This document shows, one piece after another, positions 1-8,069 of a stretch of 33,719 nucleotides of DNA. How positions within the stretch are numbered: position 1 is the first letter of the stretch; each line of letters begins with the position of its first letter. The DNA comes from an uncultured Victivallaceae bacterium (GTDB lineage Bacteria; Verrucomicrobiota; Lentisphaeria; Victivallales; Victivallaceae). The notes under the pieces are model-generated. The model did not search any database and was not told the origin of the DNA. It was given only the letters and a program-made list of their open reading frames with translations. A program made the translations under genes and the position numbers. The stretch spans positions 1-33,719 of the forward strand of contig CALXOD010000015.1 of NCBI GenBank assembly GCA_944389925.1, in the 5' to 3' direction.

Positions 1-662
1 TCCTTGGTATAAGCCCAGACGCCTTCTCCGGTATTGTTGTCCGTCAATGTCAGACTGAAAGTATAGGATAATTCATTGGCACGTCCATCCCGGGCGGTTT
101 GTTTGATGATGACTCCCGCCAGAGAAAGATCGTAGGCATTCACCTGACCTTTTTTCATCAGAGTCCGTTTCTTCACATTCGGATCGTGCTGGAGCTGGCG
201 TGCATCGGCGGTTGCGGAATCAATGGACTGCCCCTCCCCGGCGGCATAAGTGGTAAAACGCACCTTGCCACTGTTGAACAGCACCTCCCGAAGCCGTTCC
301 GTCATCAACTTCGCATCGATATGTTCAGAAGTATTGTTCTGGATGGTCGACAACATCAGCAGCGGCTTCATCGCGGTCAATTTTTCCCGCGTGGAGATTT
401 CCTCACCGGCCGCCTCAGCCTTTTTCATCGCCTTTTCGGCATCAATCCGATAGGCTTCCAGATATTCAGCGAACAGGGGCGAACTCAACAGGGCGTTACC
501 CGCCTCCTGGCTGATGATCACCCAGTCGGAAGAGCTCATGCGGTCCTTGTTTTTAACTGCAATGGTCGTGTCGGAAGCATCCACATATTCCGAGGATGTG
601 GCACATCCCGCCAACAAAGCCAATGCAGCGCAACCAACCGGAATCAAGGGAATCAGTTTCAT
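1..662 (-). CDS. lpoB: Penicillin-binding protein activator LpoB-type lipoprotein (3' end cut by window)
   Basis: The reading frame starts at the ATG at 662 and runs off the left edge after about 220 codons. An AGGAG at 670-674 sits 7 nt upstream of this ATG; a second ATG three bases further up is too close to it. The N-terminus is a lipoprotein signal ending in LLAGC with the lipid Cys at residue 20. The rest resembles LpoB: a segment reading SEHIDAKLMTERLREVLFNS, then a YDLSLAGVI strand, then SLTLTDNNTGEGVW near the end. E. coli LpoB is an outer-membrane lipoprotein of about 213 residues that activates the synthase PBP1B, so only a few C-terminal residues are probably missing here. It is the last visible gene of a five-gene operon, 17 nt after the ycfL-like gene. 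In E. coli ycfL also directly precedes lpoB, which supports both calls. Whether it acts on a PBP1B-like partner in this organism is inference. Confidence 0.82.
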   Translation of the reverse strand, partial: MKLIPLIPVGCAALALLAGCATSSEYVDASDTTIAVKNKDRMSSSDWVIISQEAGNALLSSPLFAEYLEAYRIDAEKAMKKAEAAGEEISTREKLTAMKPLLMLSTIQNNTSEHIDAKLMTERLREVLFNSGKVRFTTYAAGEGQSIDSATADARQLQHDPNVKKRTLMKKGQVNAYDLSLAGVIIKQTARDGRANELSYTFSLTLTDNNTGEGVWAYTK

Positions 663-679
663 CATTTTTCTCCTTTTTC

Positions 680-1144
680 TTAATCAGATTCTTTCACATT
701 CAGGATAAAATCCCGGCAATCCGGAGTAGGCGCCACCGCCTTGAAATAGACCGTTTCCCCCGGAATCACCTGCACAGTCCGCCAGGCGGAGAGCGGCGTC
801 TCCACCGTGATTCCATCGGCATTCTGCCAGGTAAATTTATAATCGACCGGATAGGGATTCTCGCCGGTCAAACTGCTCCACAGTTCGGAGAAAAAACCGG
901 TACGGACATTGGTCGCCGCCACTTCCACCACCATATTGCCGGACGCGCCGGGAGCCATCCGTACCGAACGCAGCGCCAACCGATCCCGCAGGAATCCGTC
1001 AGTCACAAAACGCTTGTCCGTAATGGTCGTCGGAGCTGCACTCTTGTCCGCGTTCTCCACGGTGTTGACGGTGTTCTGGCAACCGGCGGCCAGCAACAGC
1101 AACAGCCCGGCAACCGGAAACACGATTTTTCCAGCATGTTTCAT
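680..1144 (-). CDS. ycfL: YcfL-family (DUF1425) lipoprotein
   Basis: This 154-residue protein has a lipoprotein signal with a leucine-rich core ending in LAAGC, lipid Cys at residue 22. The mature part has the YcfL pattern: a VEVAATNVRTG strand, a VDYKFTWQNADG strand, a conserved W after PLSA, and a C-terminal VAPTP element followed by a FILNV strand. YcfL is a small periplasmic or outer-membrane lipoprotein of unknown biochemical role encoded next to lpoB in Enterobacteria. An AGGAGG at 1153-1158 lies 8 nt before the ATG and abuts the stop codon of the preceding gene, so translation is probably coupled. The family call is firm because both sequence and neighbourhood agree; no molecular function is claimed. 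Confidence 0.82.
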   Translation of the reverse strand: MKHAGKIVFPVAGLLLLLAAGCQNTVNTVENADKSAAPTTITDKRFVTDGFLRDRLALRSVRMAPGASGNMVVEVAATNVRTGFFSELWSSLTGENPYPVDYKFTWQNADGITVETPLSAWRTVQVIPGETVYFKAVAPTPDCRDFILNVKESD

Positions 1145-1158
1145 TTCATAAACCTCCT

Positions 1159-2673
1159 TTATTGGGATTTCAAACCGAATACGCGATAAGTCAACGCCGT
1201 CGCCGTGCGGCTCGGAGCGTTCACATAGACGATCGCCGAACGCGCATCCGGCGGCAAATCCACCGGAACCGGCGTCCCCCCGTCGGGGGTCAAAACCAGC
1301 TTTCGATCCGCGGGCATGGGGAACTGCGCCACCTGAAATTCCCGCGGCAGAGCTTCCCAGGTGCGGGTATCGGCAGTATTGACCGCCACCTTGTAGGCGG
1401 CCAGACCGATGGCGGTTGCCGCTCCGGCCAGCGAATCGCTTTCCGCCGCGGCACGGGTGGCAAAATAACTGCCGACCTCCTTCACCGCTGTGCTGAGCGC
1501 GATCCGGGTAATCATGCCGGGCAGACGCTCCGTATATTCCCGGGCCAGAATGCCGTCCATATCGGCAATCGTTACGGTTTCATATTCTTCTTTGCCGGCG
1601 GTAATCCGCAGCGTCCGATAAGGCGACTGATAGTATTCGCAGACAGGCCAGGAAACCGCCGCAATGGTGGCATATCCCGGGAAAACCACCGGAATGTACA
1701 AAGAAAACGGTCGGAACGCCGGTCCCCGCCCATTGGCAAAAATCACCAGCACGGTACCGCGACCGATCCTGTAGTCCAGTAGTTTCACCGCCTTGAGCTC
1801 TTCGGGAACAGCATGCCCCGCCAGATGCAAAGCAGTCGCATAATACTGTCGCGCCAGCGGATTCTCCGGCAGCGCCCGATAAAGCCGCTCGAAATCGACG
1901 ACGGCATTCTGATAATCACCATCCCGGGCATACCCGTATCCGGAGAGAAAAATAGCCAGGGGATTGAGAAATTCAGCATATCCGCGATGAGCCACTTCAC
2001 CGGTTTCTTTCACCAGTTCCGCCAGAGCGCGATTGCGCGAATCGGCCAGAATTTTTCCGGAATTGACGCCGGCGGCAGCCATGGTGTTTTTCCGGCTGGC
2101 CGCCGCAACCGCCTGTTCCTCCTTCTGAAAGAAATCTCGGTAATCGGTCATGACCCGATCCTGATTTTCCCGCAGCCGGAAAAGCTCTACGCGAAAACCT
2201 TCCTCATCTTCCCGCCCGAGATACGCCAGTGCCTTGAATACCGGCAGCAACACCCGGTCCCGGCAGAATCCCCGATACGGCAGAGCATTCGGATTGGTGA
2301 CCAGCACAGCGCTCTCCGCGCCGATTTCGCGCAGATTGACAACGGCGCGAGTATCAAAATCAGCGATCAGCTCCTCCGCCCGCCGAAAATGATCGATGCT
2401 CTGTGTATCCTGACCGGCAAGAAAGGTCAACGATCCGGCCTCCAGCCGCCACATGACTTCATCCCCGGAACCGACGGCGGAGGCGTTATACCAATGCGGT
2501 TCTTCCAGTTTTTCCTCCAGAAACGCCATGGCTTCATCCTGCCGTCCGGCCAGATAAGCGTTCATCATCGGCTCTTTCTGGCGATGTGCATTGACCAGCA
2601 CCGAGCAACCGCCGCTGGACAGCACCATCAGGCCGGTCAAACCGCACAGAACCATGTATCGGAGTCGATTCAC
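1159..2673 (-). CDS. COG3014-type exported protein, probable lipoprotein
   Basis: A 504-residue protein starting at a GTG (2673), with a GAGG about 11 nt upstream. An ATG at 2655 is possible but would remove the basic NRLR signal-peptide start. The signal ends in LSSGGC, an atypical lipobox with Cys at residue 23. Residues about 30-300 look helical and TPR-like: repeated Ala/Leu/Tyr pairs such as LAGRQDEAMAFLEEKLEE and NAVVDFERLYRALPENPLA. The C-terminal third is strand-rich, with ILAREYTERLPGMITRIALS and AYKVAVNTADTRTW. I recall the COG3014 family, which commonly sits beside YcfL and LpoB in Proteobacteria, and the layout here matches. Function is unknown; an envelope scaffold or accessory role for the neighbouring Lpo-like proteins is inference. 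Sixteen nucleotides separate it from the gene before it. Confidence 0.68.
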   Translation of the reverse strand: MNRLRYMVLCGLTGLMVLSSGGCSVLVNAHRQKEPMMNAYLAGRQDEAMAFLEEKLEEPHWYNASAVGSGDEVMWRLEAGSLTFLAGQDTQSIDHFRRAEELIADFDTRAVVNLREIGAESAVLVTNPNALPYRGFCRDRVLLPVFKALAYLGREDEEGFRVELFRLRENQDRVMTDYRDFFQKEEQAVAAASRKNTMAAAGVNSGKILADSRNRALAELVKETGEVAHRGYAEFLNPLAIFLSGYGYARDGDYQNAVVDFERLYRALPENPLARQYYATALHLAGHAVPEELKAVKLLDYRIGRGTVLVIFANGRGPAFRPFSLYIPVVFPGYATIAAVSWPVCEYYQSPYRTLRITAGKEEYETVTIADMDGILAREYTERLPGMITRIALSTAVKEVGSYFATRAAAESDSLAGAATAIGLAAYKVAVNTADTRTWEALPREFQVAQFPMPADRKLVLTPDGGTPVPVDLPPDARSAIVYVNAPSRTATALTYRVFGLKSQ

Positions 2674-2689
2674 CGGAAGTGGTTCCTCT

Positions 2690-3682
2690 TTATTTCAATT
2701 TCGGAAGAATCTTCGCCGTCACTCCGGCAAGCGTTTTGCGGATCAGGAACTTGCCGTAATCCTCCGCCGTCCAGTCCTCGGTATCATCTTCCAGATCATC
2801 GAAATCAATTTTCGACTCAAAAGGCACAGAGGCAACGACTTCTCCACTCGCTACGGCAATAATCCGGACATTGCCGGCCATATCTCCAATCCGACGCACA
2901 ACGGTCTGACGGGTGACGGCAATGGTTTCCTCTTTTGTCGTGCAGGCAAAACGCGTTATAGTCGGCTGAATCAGAAAATCAGACCGCAGTAACTCACCGA
3001 TACGCCGGAACATGGCCGGCTCCACCACATTCAAGGCATCGATCCGGTTCTTACGTAAAATCGACTCCACCGACTGCAGATTCCGGAGCCGGACACCGCC
3101 TTCCAGCAGCGCATTCTCCAACTGTACACTGAAGTCTTCCCGGAGGTATTCCGGCGCATTTTTCACCCGGATCGTCGGCACCAGCAGCGCGGACACTCCA
3201 CGTTTGCGTACCGCCGCTCCCAGGCCGATCTCCGCCAACAAATCCTGAAGCTGATCGGAAAGTTCATTCAGCGAAGCAAGAGAGACGGAGCTCTTCCGCT
3301 CCGGGTCAATCGTCCCGGTGGAGGCGTCCAGAACCATCAATGTCAACTGATAGCGGTCGCCAAATTTCGCAATAGTCGGAATCAGCAGATAGCGAACGGT
3401 CTTCAGTTCTCCCAGCCGGGCGCGCTGCGTAGAGGACAATTCCGTTAAACCGGAATCGGCAGTCAAGCCGATTTCCGTCATCATCTGCTTCAGGGCGGAA
3501 CGGGAAATCAATTCATAGTTTCCTCCCACAGAAGCTTCCAGCATCCCCCACAGGGCTTCCACCTCCTCGCTTTTGACACCGCCTTTGGCGGACGGCTCCG
3601 CAATGGCCAGTTTATCTGCGGCCGCCGCGACGCCGCACAGAATTCCCGCCAGAAGTAACGCAAGAACACATTGAATTTTCAT
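2690..3682 (-). CDS. Secreted protein with two tandem CsgG/LpoB-like units
   Basis: I chose the ATG at 3682, giving 330 residues, because it is followed at once by a Sec signal (MKIQCVLALLLAGILCG, then Ala-rich) without a lipobox Cys. An upstream in-frame extension would lie inside the preceding gene. Two similar segments follow. The first, about 30-165, reads YELISRSALKQMM, an ALG-type LGELKTVRYLLIPTI, and LTLMVLDASTGTI. The second, about 175-310, has VSALLVPTIRV, RLRNLQSVESILRKN, IGELLRSDFLIQPTI and IIAVASGEVV. This order of a YEV/R-L-IL helix, a strand ending in a 'YLL.G.I' pattern, and a D-x-x-TG turn is typical of the CsgG/LpoB nucleotide-binding-like fold. No catalytic role is evident; a periplasmic or outer-membrane accessory role is inferred from context. 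The gene is 11 nt downstream of its operon partner. Confidence 0.6.
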   Translation of the reverse strand: MKIQCVLALLLAGILCGVAAAADKLAIAEPSAKGGVKSEEVEALWGMLEASVGGNYELISRSALKQMMTEIGLTADSGLTELSSTQRARLGELKTVRYLLIPTIAKFGDRYQLTLMVLDASTGTIDPERKSSVSLASLNELSDQLQDLLAEIGLGAAVRKRGVSALLVPTIRVKNAPEYLREDFSVQLENALLEGGVRLRNLQSVESILRKNRIDALNVVEPAMFRRIGELLRSDFLIQPTITRFACTTKEETIAVTRQTVVRRIGDMAGNVRIIAVASGEVVASVPFESKIDFDDLEDDTEDWTAEDYGKFLIRKTLAGVTAKILPKLK

Positions 3683-3693
3683 GGTATCTTCCC

Positions 3694-4602
3694 TTATTTT
3701 TCCGCCTTGTCCCGAGGGGATACGACCGTCGCCTCTTTTGCCTTGTCCTCCTGTACGACCTTGCAAAGGTCTTCCGCCGCCTGCTCCAGAGCCGACTTCA
3801 TCAATGCCTGAAATACACCGTCATCCATACTGCTGCCGCTGACCGGCTGCCGCTCCTGGTAACGTCCGGTGTAGACATTGCCGTACATCATCCGCTGTCC
3901 GGAAAGATCCACCATCCGGATCAGGATATCCAGCTGATAATCGGTTGTTTTCGTGGAAACGCCATACCCCTGAAATGTTCTTTCCTGTCGCCGGATATCA
4001 GACACGGTGCCATAAATAAGATACGCCACACCGCTTTCCGCCCCCAGACGCCGGAGAAAATCCCGGGGAAAATCCGGTGCCGACGACAGCTTCTCCATGG
4101 CGGCTTCCACACTGGAAGAATCCACACAGGAAAATACTCCTGGACAGCGTCCGAGATAAGCGGCAAGATAATCAGCACCGATGACCATCGGACGGGCTTC
4201 CCCCTTCACCACTGTCCGGTAGAGTTCCAGCGCCCGAGCCCGGTCAAAGGCGTTATCTTCCGCCTGTGCCCGGCGATTTTCCGTATTCGTCCGGGTATTA
4301 TCCCAGGCGTCGATCAGCCGGACGAACCCCTGCATGATACTGTTCATGGATTTCCGGTCGGCATCGTTCAAGGTGCATTGTGCCGGGATGTCGATGGGAC
4401 GATTTTTCTGATCAAGAAAACGTTTCTGACCAACCGTGTCGATGGTGGCAAAATCCAGCACACAAACTCGGATCGGTTGAGCTCCACTTTCTCCGGAAGC
4501 GACCGAACCATTTTCCGATGGAGCATTCGAAGCAGCCCGAATCGTCATGACCGGCGCCATTAGCATTGCGAAAAGAAATGCCGCTGTTCTCATTCTGAGC
4601 AT
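3694..4602 (-). CDS. Secreted CsgG-like protein, first gene of the envelope operon
   Basis: The start is set at the ATG at 4602 because a full AGGAGG (4610-4615) lies 7 nt upstream; this gives 302 residues. The N-terminus (MLRMRTAAFLFAMLMAPVM) is a Sec signal with no lipobox. The mature protein opens with a VCVLDFATIDTVG strand, as in CsgG-type proteins. It then has a charged insertion of about 100 residues rich in Arg, Asn and Asp, and then the core again: IGADYLAAYLG, a VEAAMEKL helix, LGAESGVAYLIYGTVSDI and YQLDILIRMVDLSGQRMMYG. The C-terminus is a charged helix rich in Lys and Glu. It is first in the operon, so its product may be the most abundant. It is distantly CsgG-like at best, and pore formation is not implied. 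The family name is a fold-pattern judgement, not a search result. Confidence 0.58.
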   Translation of the reverse strand: MLRMRTAAFLFAMLMAPVMTIRAASNAPSENGSVASGESGAQPIRVCVLDFATIDTVGQKRFLDQKNRPIDIPAQCTLNDADRKSMNSIMQGFVRLIDAWDNTRTNTENRRAQAEDNAFDRARALELYRTVVKGEARPMVIGADYLAAYLGRCPGVFSCVDSSSVEAAMEKLSSAPDFPRDFLRRLGAESGVAYLIYGTVSDIRRQERTFQGYGVSTKTTDYQLDILIRMVDLSGQRMMYGNVYTGRYQERQPVSGSSMDDGVFQALMKSALEQAAEDLCKVVQEDKAKEATVVSPRDKAEK

Positions 4603-4649
4603 AATTGCACCTCCTTTGGGGGACACATATTTCTCTCGGATTTCCTATT

Positions 4650-4677
4650 AGTATACTTCTCCAGAAGGAAAATACAA
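4650..4677 (-). promoter_or_regulatory. Putative promoter of the LpoB/CsgG-like operon
   Basis: On the minus strand TATACT (4650-4655) matches the -10 consensus at five of six positions. A weak TTGTAT (4672-4677) lies 16 bp upstream. The predicted start near 4643 would give a leader of about 40 nt carrying the AGGAGG of the first gene. The surrounding 4603-4848 gap holds no gene I can support. Confidence 0.4.
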
Positions 4678-4848
4678 ATCCGGTGAAAAGAATCGTCTGG
4701 ACGGAAAATCCTCATTTTTATGAAGGCACCGCCACCAGGCCCCTCCCTACCCTGTTTCGGAAAATCGCAATTTCCATTTTCCCAAAGAATATGCTCATCC
4801 CGGGCATGAACAATCTTCCCCGGCGGCCGGCGTTCCAGTACGGAAAAC

Positions 4849-5343
4849 TCAGAGTTTTCCGCGGTGTTCCAGATGAAGTGCGGCAAGATGCACGGAGACC
4901 CGGAAACTCCATTTGAGGGCTTCGAAAAGCATCAACAGCGGATCTGCTCCCCGGGGAATGTCAAAATTCACAAACGCCGTCGCCGCCGTTTCCGGCCAAT
5001 GACATTGCTTACAATATCCGGTCAGCCGATCATCGGCATAGAGCGGAATTTTTCCGTCAAACATCCCATCCAGTGCGGGTTCGTCCATTTTTCCATTCAC
5101 GTGGCAGGTGATGAGCTCCGCAGCCTTGGCCAGTACAAAAGTGAACAGTGAAGAAATCTCATCCACGGTCAACTCATCTCCGGAAAAGGCCCGCCTCCGG
5201 CTGAGTTCTGCAATCATCCGTACAAAGAGCTTCTTCTCTTCCTCCGCCAATTCCGGAATCACCGTCAGCGGCCCCTCAAGAAAACCGTGTTCCTGCGCCG
5301 CTCCGATGATCAAAGCACCTACCGACCGGGCTGCTTCGTTCAT
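4849..5343 (-). CDS. Unknown small cytoplasmic protein with a CXXCH motif, coupled to ung
   Basis: The ATG at 5343 overlaps the TGA of ung (5340-5342) in an ATGA junction, which fixes the start and gives 164 residues. I do not recognise the family. There is no signal peptide and no membrane segment. The first 95 residues look helical, with acidic stretches (ELAEEEKKLF, GDELTVDEISSLF). Cysteines occur in LITCHVNG and in YCKQCHWPE, about 25 residues apart. The second is formally a CXXCH motif, but without an export signal a metal site or a small zinc knuckle is more plausible than haem attachment. The C-terminal part (PLLMLFEALKWSFRVSVHLAALHLEH) is an amphipathic helix rich in His. Being coupled to uracil-DNA glycosylase hints at a co-regulated role, but no function can be assigned. 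Confidence 0.7.
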   Translation of the reverse strand: MNEAARSVGALIIGAAQEHGFLEGPLTVIPELAEEEKKLFVRMIAELSRRRAFSGDELTVDEISSLFTFVLAKAAELITCHVNGKMDEPALDGMFDGKIPLYADDRLTGYCKQCHWPETAATAFVNFDIPRGADPLLMLFEALKWSFRVSVHLAALHLEHRGKL

Positions 5344-6044
5344 ATCAACTCCCACTCCGGTTGCCGGGACTTCAGACGCCAATCCACCTCGGGGCGTCCC
5401 AGTTCCCGCAAATATTGATTGGCCCGCGAAAACGGGCGACTGCCGAAAAATCCCCGATAAGCCGAAAGCGGAGAAGGATGTGCGCTTTCGATCACCCGGT
5501 GGCGTCGGAGATCAATCCATTGTTTCTTAGCCTGCGCAGCGGCTCCCCACAGGATGAACACCACCGGATTCGGTCCGCGATTGACGGCGCGCAGCACCGC
5601 GTCGGTGAGCGCCTCCCATCCGCGATTCCGATGCGAACCGGCGGCATGTGCCCGAACCGTCAGCACGCTGTTCAACAGCAGCACCCCCTGCCGCCCCCAG
5701 TCCGTAAGATCGCCTCCGGAGGGAGGCCGGATTCCCAGATCCTGCTCCAGTTCCCGGAAAATATTGCGCAAACTCGGCGGCGGCTTCACCGGCTCCGGCA
5801 CCGAAAATGCCAGCCCGTGCGCCTGCCCCTCATCATGATACGGATCCTGCCCCAGCAGCAATACCCGGACCGCCTCCGGCGGCGTCAGCTCCAGCGCGGC
5901 AAACACCCGATCTTCCGGAGGATAAACCGCTCCTGCCGCCCGTTCCGTTGCGACAAAATCCGTCAGCGCCGCCATCCGGGCCGGCTCCAGCTCGGGCATG
6001 ATCAGCGAACGCCATGCGGCAGGAATGGATTCCGGCAGTTTCAT
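5340..6044 (-). CDS. ung: Uracil-DNA glycosylase, family 1
   Basis: Removes uracil from DNA by cleaving the N-glycosidic bond, starting base-excision repair in the cytoplasm. The ATG at 6044 overlaps the aconitase stop (ATGA), giving 234 residues, against 229 in E. coli. Motif GQDPYH is at about 65-70 with the catalytic Asp67, followed by GQAHGLAFSV, the family-1 uracil-pocket region. PPSLRNIFRELEQD is the conserved Pro/Ser loop and helix. Later come GVLLLNSVLTV, with the uracil-contacting Asn, and HPSPLSAYRGF, carrying the catalytic His and the DNA-intercalation loop. All key residues are present, so an active enzyme is expected. It lies between aconitase and a small unknown gene in a tightly coupled operon. 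Confidence 0.97.
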   Translation of the reverse strand: MKLPESIPAAWRSLIMPELEPARMAALTDFVATERAAGAVYPPEDRVFAALELTPPEAVRVLLLGQDPYHDEGQAHGLAFSVPEPVKPPPSLRNIFRELEQDLGIRPPSGGDLTDWGRQGVLLLNSVLTVRAHAAGSHRNRGWEALTDAVLRAVNRGPNPVVFILWGAAAQAKKQWIDLRRHRVIESAHPSPLSAYRGFFGSRPFSRANQYLRELGRPEVDWRLKSRQPEWELI

Positions 6045-7990
6045 TGGCAATTGAGCATCCCGCCGGCAAGAATGATCCGGATGTCCTCCGCAGAAAGCCG
6101 ATGCTTCAACTCCAGCGGCCACTCCTCACCATTGGGTTTGACCACCCGGGCCATGACCGTTTTTTCCGGTGCAAGCTGCTGATGTGTATTTTCCAGAATC
6201 ACCGAATCGCCCTCGTCGATCCGGTCGTAATCCCCGGCATTGGCGAAAAACAGCGGCAGAATCCCGAAATTGACCAGATTGGCGCTGTGAATACGTTCGA
6301 TCGCCAGTGCGATCACCGCCTTCACGCCGAGATACATCGGACAGATGGCCGCATGTTCGCGACTGGAACCCTGGCCGTAACTGTCGCGTCCGACAATCAC
6401 GCCGCAGCGTCCGGCATCCCGCACCGCAGCAGCGCGTTCCGCAAAGGATGGCCGCCCCGGTTCAGTAAAGCACTCGAATGCGACTTTGGCATAAGCCGGA
6501 ATATTGCTGCGCAGTTTCAGGTGAATACCCGCCGGCATGATGTGGTCGGTGGTGATTTTATCGCCGACCTTGATCACCACCGTGCCGTCGATGCGGTCCG
6601 GCAGCGGACCGTTCACCGGCGGTTCACCGATGGTGGGCTTGCGGATGATCTCCACCGACGGATCAGCTCCTGCAGCACGGGTGATCATGTTGTCGTTGAT
6701 GAGAAAATGATCGACTTCCGCGATTTCGGGATAAGCTACTCCCAGGGTCCGGGGATCGGTAAAGACTCCGGTCAGGGCCGCGGCTACGGCGGTTTCTGGG
6801 CTGACCAGATACGCCTGATCTCCCTTGGTACCGGTACGTCCGGCGAAGTTGCGGTTGAAGGTACGAACCGTGATTGTATCCTGTGCCGGGCTCTGGCCCT
6901 GCCCGATGCACGGGCCGCAACCGGTTTCCAGAATCCGCGCTCCGGCGGCGATGATGTCAGCCAGCATCCCGTTGCGGGAGAGCATTTCCAGCACCTGGCG
7001 GCTTCCGGGCGCAATCGCCAGCGTCACCTGTGGTGGCACCCGACGCCCCTTGAGCGTCTGCGCCACCATGGCCAGATCCCGATAGGAACTGTTGGTGCAG
7101 GAACCGATAATAACCTGACCAACCTTCCGTCCGGCCAGTTCAGAAATCGGTTTGATCTGGTCGGGACTGGAGGGACAGGCGGCCAACGGCACGATCCGGT
7201 CCAGCTCGATTTCAATGACACGATCGTATTCAGCGTCGGCGTCGGCACTCAATTCCTGATAGCATTCCGCCCGCCCTTGAGCTTCCAGAAAACGTTTCGT
7301 CGCTTCGTCCGACGGGAAGATCGACGTCGTAACCCCGAGTTCTGCCCCCATATTGGTGATAGTCGCCCGCTGCGGCACCGAAAGCGACGCTACGCCAGGT
7401 CCGAAATATTCCACCACACAACCGACATTTCCCTTCGTCGTCAGAATGGAAAGCAGATGCAGAATCACATCCTTGGCCGCACACCACGGTGCGAGACGGC
7501 CGGTCAACTTGACGCCGATCACCTTCGGATACGCCAGCCGGAAAGGTTTCCCGGCCATCGCCAGCGCAACATCCAGCCCGCCGGCTCCAATTGCCATCAT
7601 GCCGATGCCGCCTCCGGTGGGAGTGTGCGAATCGGAACCGAGCAGCGTTTTGCCCGGTGCTCCGAACCGTTCCAGATGCACCTGGTGGCAGATGCCGTTA
7701 CCGGGAGCGGAAAAGGTGACTCCCTTGGCCGCCGCAACCGATTGCAGATAAAGGTGGTCATTGCGGTTCTCCGGTCCGTTCTGCATCATATTATGATCGA
7801 CGTAAGAGACAGAGAGTTCCGTTTTCACCGCCGGCACGCGCATGGCCTCCAGCTCCAGATAAGCCATGGTACCGGTAGCGTCCTGGGTCAGGGTCTGATC
7901 AATGCGGATGGAGACCGGCGAACCGGGAACTTTTTCGCCGCCGACATAATGACGGTCAATGATTTTTTGAACAACAGTACCTTTTGCCAT
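6041..7990 (-). CDS. acn: Aconitate hydratase, short Aquifex-type
   Basis: Interconverts citrate and isocitrate via cis-aconitate in the TCA cycle, using a [4Fe-4S] cluster. At 649 residues it is far shorter than AcnA or AcnB (about 850-900) and fits the compact 'Aquifex type' aconitases. The three cluster cysteines are visible: Cys298 in IGSCTN, and Cys358 and Cys361 in TGCGPCIGQG. GSDSHTPTGGG at about 118-128 is the conserved substrate-region signature. The swivel domain near the C-terminus carries GRDSYGQGSSREHA, with the catalytic Ser region. The start is the ATG at 7990 with GAGGGAG upstream. It heads a three-gene operon with ung and a small unknown protein. A related 3-isopropylmalate dehydratase would have separate large and small subunits, so aconitase is preferred. 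Confidence 0.93.
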   Translation of the reverse strand: MAKGTVVQKIIDRHYVGGEKVPGSPVSIRIDQTLTQDATGTMAYLELEAMRVPAVKTELSVSYVDHNMMQNGPENRNDHLYLQSVAAAKGVTFSAPGNGICHQVHLERFGAPGKTLLGSDSHTPTGGGIGMMAIGAGGLDVALAMAGKPFRLAYPKVIGVKLTGRLAPWCAAKDVILHLLSILTTKGNVGCVVEYFGPGVASLSVPQRATITNMGAELGVTTSIFPSDEATKRFLEAQGRAECYQELSADADAEYDRVIEIELDRIVPLAACPSSPDQIKPISELAGRKVGQVIIGSCTNSSYRDLAMVAQTLKGRRVPPQVTLAIAPGSRQVLEMLSRNGMLADIIAAGARILETGCGPCIGQGQSPAQDTITVRTFNRNFAGRTGTKGDQAYLVSPETAVAAALTGVFTDPRTLGVAYPEIAEVDHFLINDNMITRAAGADPSVEIIRKPTIGEPPVNGPLPDRIDGTVVIKVGDKITTDHIMPAGIHLKLRSNIPAYAKVAFECFTEPGRPSFAERAAAVRDAGRCGVIVGRDSYGQGSSREHAAICPMYLGVKAVIALAIERIHSANLVNFGILPLFFANAGDYDRIDEGDSVILENTHQQLAPEKTVMARVVKPNGEEWPLELKHRLSAEDIRIILAGGMLNCQ

Positions 7991-8038
7991 GATTTCCGAT
8001 GCTCCCTCGTTGTTTTTATCGAATGATCTGATCAGGAT

Positions 8039-8067
8039 AATATAACGCGGAAACCATGCGGAATCAA
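8039..8067 (-). promoter_or_regulatory. Promoter of the acn-ung operon
   Basis: On the minus strand TTGATT (8062-8067) and TATATT (8039-8044) are spaced by exactly 17 bp, a good sigma-70-type pair. The predicted start is near 8032, giving a leader of about 40 nt. It lies just downstream of the hairpin that ends the amidase gene. Confidence 0.6.
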
Positions 8068-8069
8068 CC

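Noticed and set aside
4842-4860. Near-perfect palindrome GGAAAACTC-A-GAGTTTTCC at the end of the small ung-linked gene
   Set aside because: A one-base centre leaves at most an 8-bp stem with a 3-nt loop. It overlaps the stop codon and has no T-run after it, so I do not call it a terminator.
4960-5060. CXXCH as a haem-c attachment site
   Set aside because: The protein has no export signal, and cytochrome c maturation takes place outside the cytoplasm.
6014-8026. Long plus-strand open frame of 670 codons opposite aconitase
   Set aside because: It is a GC-rich shadow. The minus strand encodes a complete aconitase with all cluster cysteines, and the plus-strand product is rich in Arg, His and Gln with no fold pattern.
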